Below are positions 9,303 to 17,212 of a stretch of DNA of 58,978 bases, piece after piece. Under the pieces are notes generated by a model. The model saw only the letters and a program-made list of their open reading frames with translations, did no database searches and was not told the DNA's origin. Source of the DNA: an uncultured Oscillospiraceae bacterium (GTDB lineage Bacteria > Bacillota > Clostridia > Oscillospirales > Oscillospiraceae). The first letter of the stretch is position 1. Every line of letters begins with the position of its first letter. The position numbers were made by a program, and so were the translations under genes. The DNA is taken from positions 1-58,978 of the forward strand of contig CAKTQR010000013.1 of assembly GCA_934597175.1 (NCBI GenBank). Direction: 5' to 3'.

Positions 9303-10268
9303 ATGAACGCTTTATTAATTATTTTGGCAGCCGTCATCGTGCTGCTTTTAATATACTTCGGCATAGGCTATGCCTTCGTTTGCATGCTCATAAAGCGGCA
9401 GGAGATAATCCGCTCGCCGGAAACAGGCGGCAAGTCCTCAAGCCTTCTAGAGCCGACGGGTGAGGCGCTTTGGGCGTATAATATCCCGAAGTTCAAGCCC
9501 TTTCGTGCACTTCCGTTTGAAACAGCGGAGATACGCTCGTTTGACGGGTTAACGCTGCGTGCTGACTTCCTGCGTGGTGACCCCGACACGGGCGTGACCG
9601 TGATATTCTGCCACGGGTACAAGTCCGAGCCTGCGTTTGACTTTGCGGCAATGTATGATTTCTACCGCAGCTTGGGGTATAACCTCATGTACCTGCACAT
9701 GCGTGCCCACGGCAAGAGCGAGGGGAAATTCATCGGCTTCGGCGCACTTGACAGGTTTGATGTGCAGCGCTGGACGAAAAAGGCCGCCGAGCTGTTCCCG
9801 GGAACTTCTATCTTCCTGCACGGCATGTCCATGGGTGCGGCGAGCATCCTGCAAAGCTCCGATCTTGACCTTGACCCCGCCGTTTGCGGCATTATCGCCG
9901 ACTGCGGCTTTTCGGCCCCGAACGAGGTGTTTCGTAACCTCGTCGGTGGGCTGTACCACCTGCCCGCCACCCCGTTTGTGGACATTTTCGAGGTCGTCAA
10001 CCGCATGATCGCAGGCTACGGCTTTACAGACGGAGACTCCGTGCGCAGCATGGAGCAGTCAAAGCTGCCGCTTGCGTATATCTGCGGCGACTGCGACAGG
10101 TATGTGCCCGTAGACATGGCGATGCGCATTTATGACGCCTGCGTGCAGGACAAAACGCTCCTAATCGCAAAGGGCGCAGGCCACGCCGCAAGCTTCATGG
10201 TCGAGAATGAAAAATACAAGAGCTTGATTACGGAATTTATAAATACTCATAGGAAAGAGGATGAATAA
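9303..10268 (+). CDS. Membrane-anchored alpha/beta hydrolase
   Basis: A 321-residue protein with one N-terminal transmembrane segment (about residues 4-28) followed by an alpha/beta hydrolase fold: HGYKSEP oxyanion region, nucleophile elbow GMSMG, late Asp in CGDCDRYVP and His in GAGHA. It resembles the COG1073/YqkD-type hydrolases; the substrate is unknown. No ribosome binding site precedes the ATG, consistent with leaderless translation. Its TAA stop overlaps the ATG of the following transporter (TAATG), so the two are translationally coupled. Confidence 0.9.
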   Translation: MNALLIILAAVIVLLLIYFGIGYAFVCMLIKRQEIIRSPETGGKSSSLLEPTGEALWAYNIPKFKPFRALPFETAEIRSFDGLTLRADFLRGDPDTGVTVIFCHGYKSEPAFDFAAMYDFYRSLGYNLMYLHMRAHGKSEGKFIGFGALDRFDVQRWTKKAAELFPGTSIFLHGMSMGAASILQSSDLDLDPAVCGIIADCGFSAPNEVFRNLVGGLYHLPATPFVDIFEVVNRMIAGYGFTDGDSVRSMEQSKLPLAYICGDCDRYVPVDMAMRIYDACVQDKTLLIAKGAGHAASFMVENEKYKSLITEFINTHRKEDE

Positions 10269-11710
10269 TGGGAGAAAAAATACCCGCAAAGAAAAAGGGC
10301 ATAGGCGCTCTTAACTGGACGCTGCTGCTCGTCATCGGCTTCTCGGCGCAGATAGCCTGGGTCATCGAGAACAACTGGTTTGCTAACTTCCTGTACTCGG
10401 ACTTCGGCGCTCAGCTCGGCGTCGTGACCGCCATGACCATCTGCTCTGCGACCGCAACCACCTTCTCGGCGCTGTTTTTCGGAACACTGTCCGATCGCAT
10501 CGGCTCACGCAAAAAGCTCATCACATGGGGCTCTATCTTGTGGGGTATTTTTACGATAGCATTCGGCATGACCCACTACCTGCGTGACAGCATTTACAAC
10601 AATGTCATGCTCATCGGCGTCACCATCGTCGCTGCCGACACCATCATGAGCTTCTTCGGCTCGATGGCAAACGACGCAGGCTACAACGCATGGTATGCCG
10701 ACATGATGGACGACTCAAACTCCGGCCAGATAGGTGCAGTCGCCGCTACCCTGCCCGTCATCGGCACACTGGTCGGTACGCTCGTTGGCGGCATGTTCGT
10801 TAACAGCGAGTACCTCACCCGCACGAACCCGCAGGGCGGCTATATCGCATTTTTCACCATCGCCGGTGCGGTGACCATTTTGGTCGGCATTGCTTCGTTC
10901 TTCCTGCTTAAGGACGACCCCAAACTGAAACCCGTCAAGGACGGCTCGTTCTGGCATCAGTTCGGCTCGACCTTTAACTTTAAGCGTTTTGTCGCAAACA
11001 AGGAGCTTGCGCTCGTTTTCCTGACGCTGTGCATCTTCTTTATAGGCTACAACTGCTATTTCATCCACATCATGAACTGGATGAACTACACCCTCGGCTT
11101 TAACGACCCGAGTCTCATACTCGGCATCCCGCTCGTTATCGCCGTGCTTATCTCCGTTCCCTTTGTCGGCATCATAAACAACAAAAAAGTGCCGTTCGTT
11201 GCGTTCCTCGCAACGGCGCTGAGCATTCTCGGCTGCCTGTTCGTGTTCTTCGTCGTCGGCAACATGGCCGGCAGCTTCGACACGGAAAATGCGCTGAATA
11301 TCGCCGCAAACTGGCCGTGCTTTGTCGGCATTATCCTCGTCGGCATCGGCTATGTCATTTTCATGCAGTCGATGACCGTGTGGATGAAGCGCCTGTACCC
11401 CGAGGAGCACCGTGGTCAGTTTGAGGGCATCCGCATCATGTTCTTCGTGTTCTTCCCGATGATCGCAGGGCCCTTGCTTGCCGACCCCATCTGCCGTGCG
11501 TTCGGCGAAAGGGTGTATCAGGTCGTCATCGACGGCAACCTCAAGTTTGTCACAGGCCCCGAGGCTCAGGCTTTGGGCTATGACATAACGCAGATCGCCG
11601 AGGGCTACCTGCCGGTAAACGAGCTGTTTATCGCCGCCGCCATCGTCACGCTGCTGTCGCTCATCCCCATGTACTTTGCCTCCAAGCTCTATAAGCAGCG
11701 CAACGGGTAA
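10268..11710 (+). CDS. MFS transporter (SLC45/GPH-like)
   Basis: A 480-residue integral membrane protein with about 12 hydrophobic spans. The signature loop after the second and third spans (GTLSDRIGSRKKLITWG) is the MFS motif A. The unusual conserved segment GSMANDAGYNAWYADM and the overall pattern resemble sugar-type SLC45/GPH carriers, but the substrate cannot be read from sequence. It is coupled by a 1-nt overlap to the hydrolase, suggesting import of a compound hydrolysed by it, or export of its product. Confidence 0.9.
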   Translation: MGEKIPAKKKGIGALNWTLLLVIGFSAQIAWVIENNWFANFLYSDFGAQLGVVTAMTICSATATTFSALFFGTLSDRIGSRKKLITWGSILWGIFTIAFGMTHYLRDSIYNNVMLIGVTIVAADTIMSFFGSMANDAGYNAWYADMMDDSNSGQIGAVAATLPVIGTLVGTLVGGMFVNSEYLTRTNPQGGYIAFFTIAGAVTILVGIASFFLLKDDPKLKPVKDGSFWHQFGSTFNFKRFVANKELALVFLTLCIFFIGYNCYFIHIMNWMNYTLGFNDPSLILGIPLVIAVLISVPFVGIINNKKVPFVAFLATALSILGCLFVFFVVGNMAGSFDTENALNIAANWPCFVGIILVGIGYVIFMQSMTVWMKRLYPEEHRGQFEGIRIMFFVFFPMIAGPLLADPICRAFGERVYQVVIDGNLKFVTGPEAQALGYDITQIAEGYLPVNELFIAAAIVTLLSLIPMYFASKLYKQRNG

Positions 11711-11732
11711 AATCAGATCTGGCAGCAAAACG

Positions 11733-11759
11733 CCCTGCAAGGCATCAAACCTTGCAGGG
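11733..11759. terminator. Terminator between the MFS gene and the anti-sigma gene
   Basis: CCCTGCAAGG (11733-11742), loop CATCAAA, CCTTGCAGGG (11750-11759), with modest T content on the plus side. It lies between convergent genes. Confidence 0.7.
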
Positions 11760-11785
11760 AGTTAATTTTGTCGTTTTTACCTTCA

Positions 11786-12514
11786 TCATTTAGCAATAAA
11801 ATCCCATGTTTTTATTGCGTCCTCGATGATTTGTTTGACCTCATCCTTGCACTCGTTCAATTCTTCGTATTTTTCTTTCAGCTTTACTTCGGAATAATTG
11901 CCGTGCAGGTCAAATTTGCTGTCAATAATGAAATAATATTCTTTGTCCGCATTTTTTATAGTGACATGGAAAATGTACTTTTCATTTTCCCATCTTGTTA
12001 TTGCAAGCTCCGCCGTATGAGTTTCGTTATCATCCAATCGCTCCATGCCGGCAAAGCCGCCAATACCCATAAAGCCCGGGACGGAAACATCGTAGCGGTA
12101 GACATCATCATGCCAGGTATATTTTTCGCTCGGCGGAAAGCTGTTGTCAATATTCGCCTCGGCGGTCACAGGTGTCTGACCCTCAGCAAATTCGGAGTAG
12201 TATCTGTATTCGTGGAAATACCACCATGTGCTAAAGCCCGCAAACAGCAGCAAAACGGCAGCCAAAGTGATCGAAACTCCTGTTCTTAAAGCCTTTTTCC
12301 ATCCTTTACGGACAGCCTTACTGATACCCTCCAATGCTTTCACATCTTCGTCCTTAGCGGGAGAGATGATCTCCTCATCGATCTTATGCAGCAGGCTGCG
12401 GCACTGAGCACATTGCGAAAGGTGTTCCTCCACCAGCTGTTTGCTTTCCTCGGAGCACACGCCATCGTGATACAGCGGAAGCAGATCTTCAACGATTTTA
12501 CATTGTTTGGTCAT
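11786..12514 (-). CDS. Zinc-ribbon anti-sigma factor, membrane anchored
   Basis: A 242-residue protein. N-terminal zinc-binding anti-sigma domain (zf-HC2): H31-x3-C35-x2-C38 in EEHLSQCAQC. One transmembrane span follows (about 80-98), then an extracytoplasmic domain of about 140 residues of unknown type that could sense an envelope signal. Its ATG overlaps the sigma factor stop by ATGA and has AAGGAGGA upstream. It should hold the partner sigma factor inactive until a stimulus. Confidence 0.92.
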   Translation of the reverse strand: MTKQCKIVEDLLPLYHDGVCSEESKQLVEEHLSQCAQCRSLLHKIDEEIISPAKDEDVKALEGISKAVRKGWKKALRTGVSITLAAVLLLFAGFSTWWYFHEYRYYSEFAEGQTPVTAEANIDNSFPPSEKYTWHDDVYRYDVSVPGFMGIGGFAGMERLDDNETHTAELAITRWENEKYIFHVTIKNADKEYYFIIDSKFDLHGNYSEVKLKEKYEELNECKDEVKQIIEDAIKTWDFIAK

Positions 12515-12981
12515 TGCAAATCCTCCTTGATCTTCATTTTTGCCCGATGATAAGTGACACGAGCCCAGCTTTCTGTTTTTCCGAAAAGCTCGCCTATTTG
12601 TCGGAACGAAAGCTCGCCAAACACCCTCAAAGAAAATACTTCCTTATACGGCTCTCCTAAAGCATGTAATTTCTTATGGATCTCAAAATAGCTTTCCTTG
12701 TTCAGCAGCCTTTCTTCAAGAGCATTATCGGGGTGAGGTTCCTCAGCAAGCTCGTTGCCTTTGACCATTCGTCGTCTGTCTGTGAAATAGGTGTTTTTTG
12801 CGATTTGGCAAAGCCACACATACAGCTTGCATCTGCCGTCAAACTTATCAATGGCTCTAAGTGCCTTGAAAAATGTCTCCTGTGTTATTTCCTCGGCAGC
12901 ATGCTCATTGCGTGTCAGTGACAAAGCATATTTATAAACATCATTAAAATATCGTTTATAAATTTCGTCGAACTCGATCAC
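12511..12981 (-). CDS. ECF sigma-70 family RNA polymerase sigma factor
   Basis: A 156-residue ECF sigma factor with region 2 (FNDVYKYALSLTRNEHAAEE then ITQETFFKA) and region 4 helix-turn-helix (LSFRQIGELFGKTESWARVT). I choose the GTG at 12981 because AGGCGGTGA lies 7 nt upstream; the frame extends six codons further to a second GTG at 12999 that would lie before that site. Regulated by the membrane anti-sigma factor encoded next, and probably by itself. Confidence 0.9.
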   Translation of the reverse strand: MIEFDEIYKRYFNDVYKYALSLTRNEHAAEEITQETFFKALRAIDKFDGRCKLYVWLCQIAKNTYFTDRRRMVKGNELAEEPHPDNALEERLLNKESYFEIHKKLHALGEPYKEVFSLRVFGELSFRQIGELFGKTESWARVTYHRAKMKIKEDLQ

Positions 12982-13005
12982 TTTCTCACCGCCTTTCACC
13001 TATAA

Positions 13006-13031
13006 GACTAATGAAAATCGGATTTGTTACA
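13006..13031 (-). promoter_or_regulatory. Probable ECF autoregulatory promoter
   Basis: Minus strand TGTAACA (13031-13025), 16 nt, GTC (13008-13006). The AAC-type -35 with 16-nt spacing to a GTC -10 is the usual ECF promoter form, and it sits directly upstream of the ECF gene. Confidence 0.6.
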
Positions 13032-13059
13032 CCCTTTTTATATTTTAACATATTTAGCG

Positions 13060-13096
13060 AAAAACTGCTCACATCAAATTGATGCGAGCAGTTTTT
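13060..13096 (-). terminator. Terminator of the lipid/HAD operon
   Basis: AAAAACTGCTC (13060-13070) pairs with GAGCAGTTTTT (13086-13096). An inner CATCAA/TTGATG stem makes a nearly continuous hairpin that overlaps the last codons of the HAD gene. Confidence 0.8.
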
Positions 13097-13898
13097 CTAT
13101 CGTTATAGCAACGCCGTGTTCGTCATTTGTCGGGCAGATATAGTCCGCTGCGGCAAGGCAGCGCTCACTTGCGTTTTTCACCGCAACGCCCAAGCCCGCA
13201 AAGGCGAGCATATCAGCGTCATTGTCGCCGTTTCCGAATGCGGCGATGTGCTGCGGAGCGATGTTCAAAATTTGCGCAAGGTGTCTGAGCGCCGCACCCT
13301 TGCCCGCCTCGGCGGCGGATATTTCGATAAGCCTCGGCGAGGAGCTCGTGACATACACATCGGAAAGCTCGTTCGTTTTCTCCCACAGCTCACGCTTGTG
13401 CTCCGAACTTCCACACATGATATCGACGCTGTCAAGCTCGGCAATATGCCGCCGCATGAAGCTCGGCATATCGTCAACGGGGATGCGGGTCGTTTTCACA
13501 TAGTCGACATACGCCGGGGAGCAGCCGAAGCGCAGGGGCTCACGGTAATACTCGCCGTCGCAGTACGGCTGACCGTCGACGAACGCCTCGAAGCGCTCGC
13601 CGTGGAATATATCGAGAAGCCGCTCTACTACCTGCGGCTTGAGCGTGAAGCTCAAAAGCCGTGTGCGGCTGTGCATATCCTCGATGCATGCGCCGTTTGA
13701 GCAGATGGCGTAGCGAACACCGTCAATGTCGAGCACCGACTGCGGCAGGGACTTAAACGCCCTGCCCGAGGCTATGACCACCTGCGTGCCGAGTTTGACG
13801 GCATTTTCTATCGCCTGCGCCGTCTCGGGCGCTAAGCTTGCGTCGGAGCGCAGCGTGGTGTCGTCAAGGTCGAGCGCAATGAGCTTTATCTGCGCCAT
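13074..13898 (-). CDS. Cof-type HAD-IIB phosphatase
   Basis: A 274-residue HAD hydrolase. Motif I is DLDDTTL near the N-terminus, motif II is the S in VIASGRAF, and late motif IV is GNGDNDADM. The large C2 cap places it in the Cof/YbjI/YidA group, which dephosphorylates small phosphorylated metabolites; the substrate is not predictable. The ATG at 13898 overlaps the stop of the upstream lipid enzyme (TGATG). Confidence 0.93.
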   Translation of the reverse strand: MAQIKLIALDLDDTTLRSDASLAPETAQAIENAVKLGTQVVIASGRAFKSLPQSVLDIDGVRYAICSNGACIEDMHSRTRLLSFTLKPQVVERLLDIFHGERFEAFVDGQPYCDGEYYREPLRFGCSPAYVDYVKTTRIPVDDMPSFMRRHIAELDSVDIMCGSSEHKRELWEKTNELSDVYVTSSSPRLIEISAAEAGKGAALRHLAQILNIAPQHIAAFGNGDNDADMLAFAGLGVAVKNASERCLAAADYICPTNDEHGVAITIEKLLASI

Positions 13899-15949
13899 CA
13901 ATATACTATCCTTATCCTGCGGCGGAGGGACTCAAGCTCATGGCGGCTTCCGGCGACGCACTTTTCGCCGTCGAGCGCCCAGGTGAGCTTTTTAAGGCAC
14001 TCTATCTCGATCTTTTCCGTGCGGCAGAACGAGATAAGGTCGTTATTAAGGTTCTGGCTGCCGAGGGCGTTTATCGTCGCCTGAAGCTCCATGGGAGAGG
14101 TCGGGCGGCGGATGAGCAGCACCTCGAACAGACCGTCATCTGCAACGACCTTCTGCCCGAAGTAGTCAAGCGCACCGGCAAGACCGCTGGAGGACGCAAC
14201 GATGCCGAAGATAAACTCGTTTTCCTCGGTCACGCCGTTTATCGTTACACGCAGGTGCTCGCTTTGAAGCTTGTTGAGGTCCTTTATGCCGTCGAGAACA
14301 TACGCATAGAAGCCGAGCTTATTTTTAAGCCGCTGGGGCGTTGTGTACGGCAGCCATGTGAATGCGCCGAAGTCGGCGGCGTTTATGAAATACTTGTCGC
14401 CGAGCCTGCCGACATCGACACGGTGCTCGCTGCCCTCGACGATGTTCCTTGCGGCCCTTTTAATGTCGCTGCTTATGCCGTGGAACTCCGCAAAATCGTT
14501 CGTTGAGCCGGAGGGCATGTAGCCTATCGGGAGGTCGAGCCCTGCGTCTATCATGCCGGCAGCTACCTCGTTCATCGTGCCGTCGCCGCCGGAGCAGCAG
14601 ATCATGTCAAAGTCCTTGGCGTAGGTCTTTACATACTCTGTCGCATCGCCCCTGCCCTTGGTTGGGAACAGGCTCACGGTGTAGCCTGCGTCCATGAATA
14701 TGCTTGTTACCTCGGCGATATTGCGCATCATCTCGCCCTTGCCCGCAACGGGGTTTACGATGAGCATCATGCGCTTACTGATCTCGGGCATCGTGCGGGC
14801 AGGCACTTTCGCAGGCTCTGCCTTTGAGTCCGAGCGGGAGCGGTCAAAGCGCTCGAAGCAGGCGCAGACGGTCTCGTATATCGTCCTTGCCGCCGTGAAC
14901 GGAAAGTCCTTTTCACGGTTGCGCACCATTTCCATGGGGTCGACAGCGCCGCTCAAGCAGGTGTCGACGAGGTTTACCATGCCCGTGGAGGTATCCGCCT
15001 CAAGGGCGTAGGAGTTGCCGGTCATGAACTCGATATTGCGGCTCTCAACGCCGGGCACGGCGTCGATATACAGTATCGGCAGACGCTTCATAATAGCCTC
15101 GGTCGTGCTCAGGCCGCCGGCCTTTGTGATGATAAGGTCGGCTGCGTCCATGTACAGGCTCATTTTATCGGTAAAACCGCAGATCTTGATGCGAATATCA
15201 TCTCCGGTCAAGAATTCCAGATCCTTTGCAAGCTGCTTGTTGCTGCCGCAGATGATGACGAGATTGTCATTCTCGCCGAGCACCTCGCCGATCTTATAGG
15301 CGATGCTGCGGATAGGGCCGCAGCCCATGCTGCCGCAGCACATCAAAAGCACTCTGCCGTCCTCCGTTAGCCCGAGGGCACGCCTAGCCTCGGTCTTATC
15401 CGAGCGGCTCAAGAACTCCTCACGCACGGGGATGCCGGAGGCGACGATCCTGTCGGTGCGAACACCCTGACTGACAAACTCGTCACGCAGCTTTTCATGC
15501 GGGATGAAGTAGCAGTCGGCGTCTATCTCCGACACGCCCGGGGAGCAGGTGTAGTCGGTCGCAACAAAGAAGCTGGGGATATCTATCTCACGGTTTATGC
15601 GAAGCTCGGTCATCATCATAGCCGCAAAGATATGTACGCTAATTACGATATCGTACCCGCCGCTGAAAAGCTTTTTGCACAGCTCGTCTGCGCCCTTGGC
15701 GTTTTGCTCATACAAGCCCTTTTGCGGCAGCATCTCGCTCATGCGGTAGCCTGCGCCGTAGAGCTTGGGGGCGTATTTGTATGCAAGAACATGCCCCTTA
15801 CTTATGAACTCCGCCCGTGCCTTGGGCAGAAAATCAAGTGCGTTTACTATATCGCACTGGCTGCCGTTTTTCTCAAAATAGTCCTTTATCGCAGCCGCTG
15901 CGCTGTTGTGTCCGCCGCCGGTATTGCAGCTTAGTATAAGTACCTTCAC
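13898..15949 (-). CDS. Fused diacylglycerol glycosyltransferase (MGDG synthase-like) and diacylglycerol kinase
   Basis: A 683-residue two-enzyme protein. Residues 1 to about 370 match the MGDG synthase/UgtP family: GGGH (11-14) and the donor-binding TKAGGLSTTEA (275-285). After a linker with P/S/K residues, residues about 392-683 match DagK/YegS lipid kinases: NPVAGKG (399-405), GGDGT (454-458) and GSTND (481-485). The first half would add sugar to diacylglycerol and the second would phosphorylate diacylglycerol. In Bacillus these are separate proteins (UgtP near 380, DagK near 300 residues), and each half here is full length. Downstream of the CrtO-like and PgsA-type genes with ATGA overlap. 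Confidence 0.93.
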   Translation of the reverse strand: MKVLILSCNTGGGHNSAAAAIKDYFEKNGSQCDIVNALDFLPKARAEFISKGHVLAYKYAPKLYGAGYRMSEMLPQKGLYEQNAKGADELCKKLFSGGYDIVISVHIFAAMMMTELRINREIDIPSFFVATDYTCSPGVSEIDADCYFIPHEKLRDEFVSQGVRTDRIVASGIPVREEFLSRSDKTEARRALGLTEDGRVLLMCCGSMGCGPIRSIAYKIGEVLGENDNLVIICGSNKQLAKDLEFLTGDDIRIKICGFTDKMSLYMDAADLIITKAGGLSTTEAIMKRLPILYIDAVPGVESRNIEFMTGNSYALEADTSTGMVNLVDTCLSGAVDPMEMVRNREKDFPFTAARTIYETVCACFERFDRSRSDSKAEPAKVPARTMPEISKRMMLIVNPVAGKGEMMRNIAEVTSIFMDAGYTVSLFPTKGRGDATEYVKTYAKDFDMICCSGGDGTMNEVAAGMIDAGLDLPIGYMPSGSTNDFAEFHGISSDIKRAARNIVEGSEHRVDVGRLGDKYFINAADFGAFTWLPYTTPQRLKNKLGFYAYVLDGIKDLNKLQSEHLRVTINGVTEENEFIFGIVASSSGLAGALDYFGQKVVADDGLFEVLLIRRPTSPMELQATINALGSQNLNNDLISFCRTEKIEIECLKKLTWALDGEKCVAGSRHELESLRRRIRIVY

Positions 15950-16416
15950 GCCTTAGCAAGCCTCCTTTTTCTTCTCTCCTCGAGCATCACAAGTCTCGGT
16001 CGGTTGTATCTTTGGATGATTATAAACGGCACATTGCCGAGAATATTATACACAAGCCAAAAAGCGATCGCCCAGCCGCCCCGCCAGAACAGGAACAGCC
16101 CCAATGACAGCACGATGAGCGCCCAATGCACGCACTCGGCAACGCAGGTCTCGGCGATGAGCACATCCGTGCCCTGCTCCTTGGCGGCGGTCATCTTCTT
16201 TTTGACCATGTCGGGCATTATCCTGCTCATGTCGGGAAGAAAGTCCTTCCAGCGCTTTATGCCGAGCTTTTCGTACACCTTGCCGTTATTCTCCCACTCG
16301 GCGCAGCGGTACGGAAAGCTTTTTGCGTCAAACTTAGCTCTCGGCAGAGCCTGTCCGACAAAATGCGACAGCACGCCGAGCCCAGCAATATACAAAACTC
16401 CGTATAAAAGCTTCAT
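15946..16416 (-). CDS. CrtO-like glycosyl-carotenoid/glycolipid acyltransferase family membrane protein
   Basis: A 156-residue membrane protein. The segment FPYRCAEWENNGKVYEKLGI then KRWKDFLPD is the hallmark of the glycosyl-4,4'-diaponeurosporenoate acyltransferase (CrtO) family; two to three hydrophobic spans surround it. No carotenoid genes are present, so the likely acceptor is the glycolipid made by the neighbouring glycosyltransferase (inference). Start at 16416 is supported by CGGAGGGG; the longer frame reads back into the upstream gene. Overlaps both neighbours by ATGA. Confidence 0.8.
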   Translation of the reverse strand: MKLLYGVLYIAGLGVLSHFVGQALPRAKFDAKSFPYRCAEWENNGKVYEKLGIKRWKDFLPDMSRIMPDMVKKKMTAAKEQGTDVLIAETCVAECVHWALIVLSLGLFLFWRGGWAIAFWLVYNILGNVPFIIIQRYNRPRLVMLEERRKRRLAKA

Positions 16417-16991
16417 TTTTCCCCTCCGAGCAAATTTATATATCTTGCCGTGTAAACGATAAGGCTCAAAATTATAAGCCCTGCGCACACTGCGGTGCTT
16501 GCGACCGACACCGCCTGCGGGATAGTCGGCACGATTACATGCACCATCATGACAGCGTAGATAACGCCCGTGCACAGCTTGCCGCACCAAATGGCGCTGT
16601 TAACCGTGTCCGTCTTTTTAAGGACATACCAGCCCATGACTATCATGATGAGCTCCTTTACCACATGAAGTCCCAAAAGCCACCACATCGCCGGATAGCG
16701 CATGGCGACGCAGAACATCATGGCGCACTGCGTGAGCTTATCGGCTACGGGGTCTAACACCTTGCCGAGGTCGGTCACCATGTTGTACTTTCTTGCGACC
16801 CTGCCGTCGATGACATCGCTAAGGCCGCTGGCAGCAAGGGTTATGAGCGCCTCGGTGAAGTTTTCGTTCATGTAAAGCCATATAAACAGCGGTATCAGCA
16901 GCAGCCGGAAATAGCTGAGCAGATTGGGTATGGAAAACGCCTCAGTGCGCAGCTGCTTGCGTATATCTCTCGTTTTTGGTCCTTCTGACAT
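16413..16991 (-). CDS. pgsA: CDP-alcohol phosphatidyltransferase (PgsA/cardiolipin synthase type)
   Basis: A 192-residue integral membrane enzyme. The signature D-x2-DG-x2-AR-x8-G-x3-D-x3-D is complete in SDVIDGRVARKYNMVTDLGK followed by VLDPVADK. It condenses CDP-diacylglycerol with an alcohol, most likely glycerol-3-phosphate (PgsA), although a ClsA-type cardiolipin synthase is also possible. The ATG at 16991 has GGTGAT upstream; the TTG at 17024 lies upstream of the predicted transcription start and is rejected. First gene of the four-gene lipid operon. Confidence 0.9.
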   Translation of the reverse strand: MSEGPKTRDIRKQLRTEAFSIPNLLSYFRLLLIPLFIWLYMNENFTEALITLAASGLSDVIDGRVARKYNMVTDLGKVLDPVADKLTQCAMMFCVAMRYPAMWWLLGLHVVKELIMIVMGWYVLKKTDTVNSAIWCGKLCTGVIYAVMMVHVIVPTIPQAVSVASTAVCAGLIILSLIVYTARYINLLGGEK

Positions 16992-17025
16992 TCCTATCAC
17001 CGTCTTAAACTTTTTTCTTGCCAAT

Positions 17026-17054
17026 ATTCTAACTCAATTGCTAATATTCTTCAA
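17026..17054 (-). promoter_or_regulatory. Sigma-A promoter of the lipid operon
   Basis: Minus strand TTGAAG (17054-17049), 17 nt, TAGAAT (17031-17026). It predicts a start near 17019 and a short leader to the ATG at 16991. Confidence 0.7.
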
Positions 17055-17212
17055 GCCGTAGTTGATGCACACCCTGACGCAAGTGTCCAACATTCAAGGG
17101 TTTTGTGAAGAAAATTTACAATTTATTAATTACTATACCCCTCATTATCACTATAATACACAGGGCTGTTTTGCGGCCTACAAATTAAAACACTTAAACG
17201 GAAGTGAATACT

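Noticed and set aside
12982..12999. Earlier GTG start for the ECF sigma gene
   Set aside because: The best ribosome binding site lies inside that extension and points to the GTG at 12981.
16992..17024. Upstream TTG start for the PgsA-type gene
   Set aside because: It lies upstream of the predicted transcription start near 17019; the ATG at 16991 has its own ribosome binding site.
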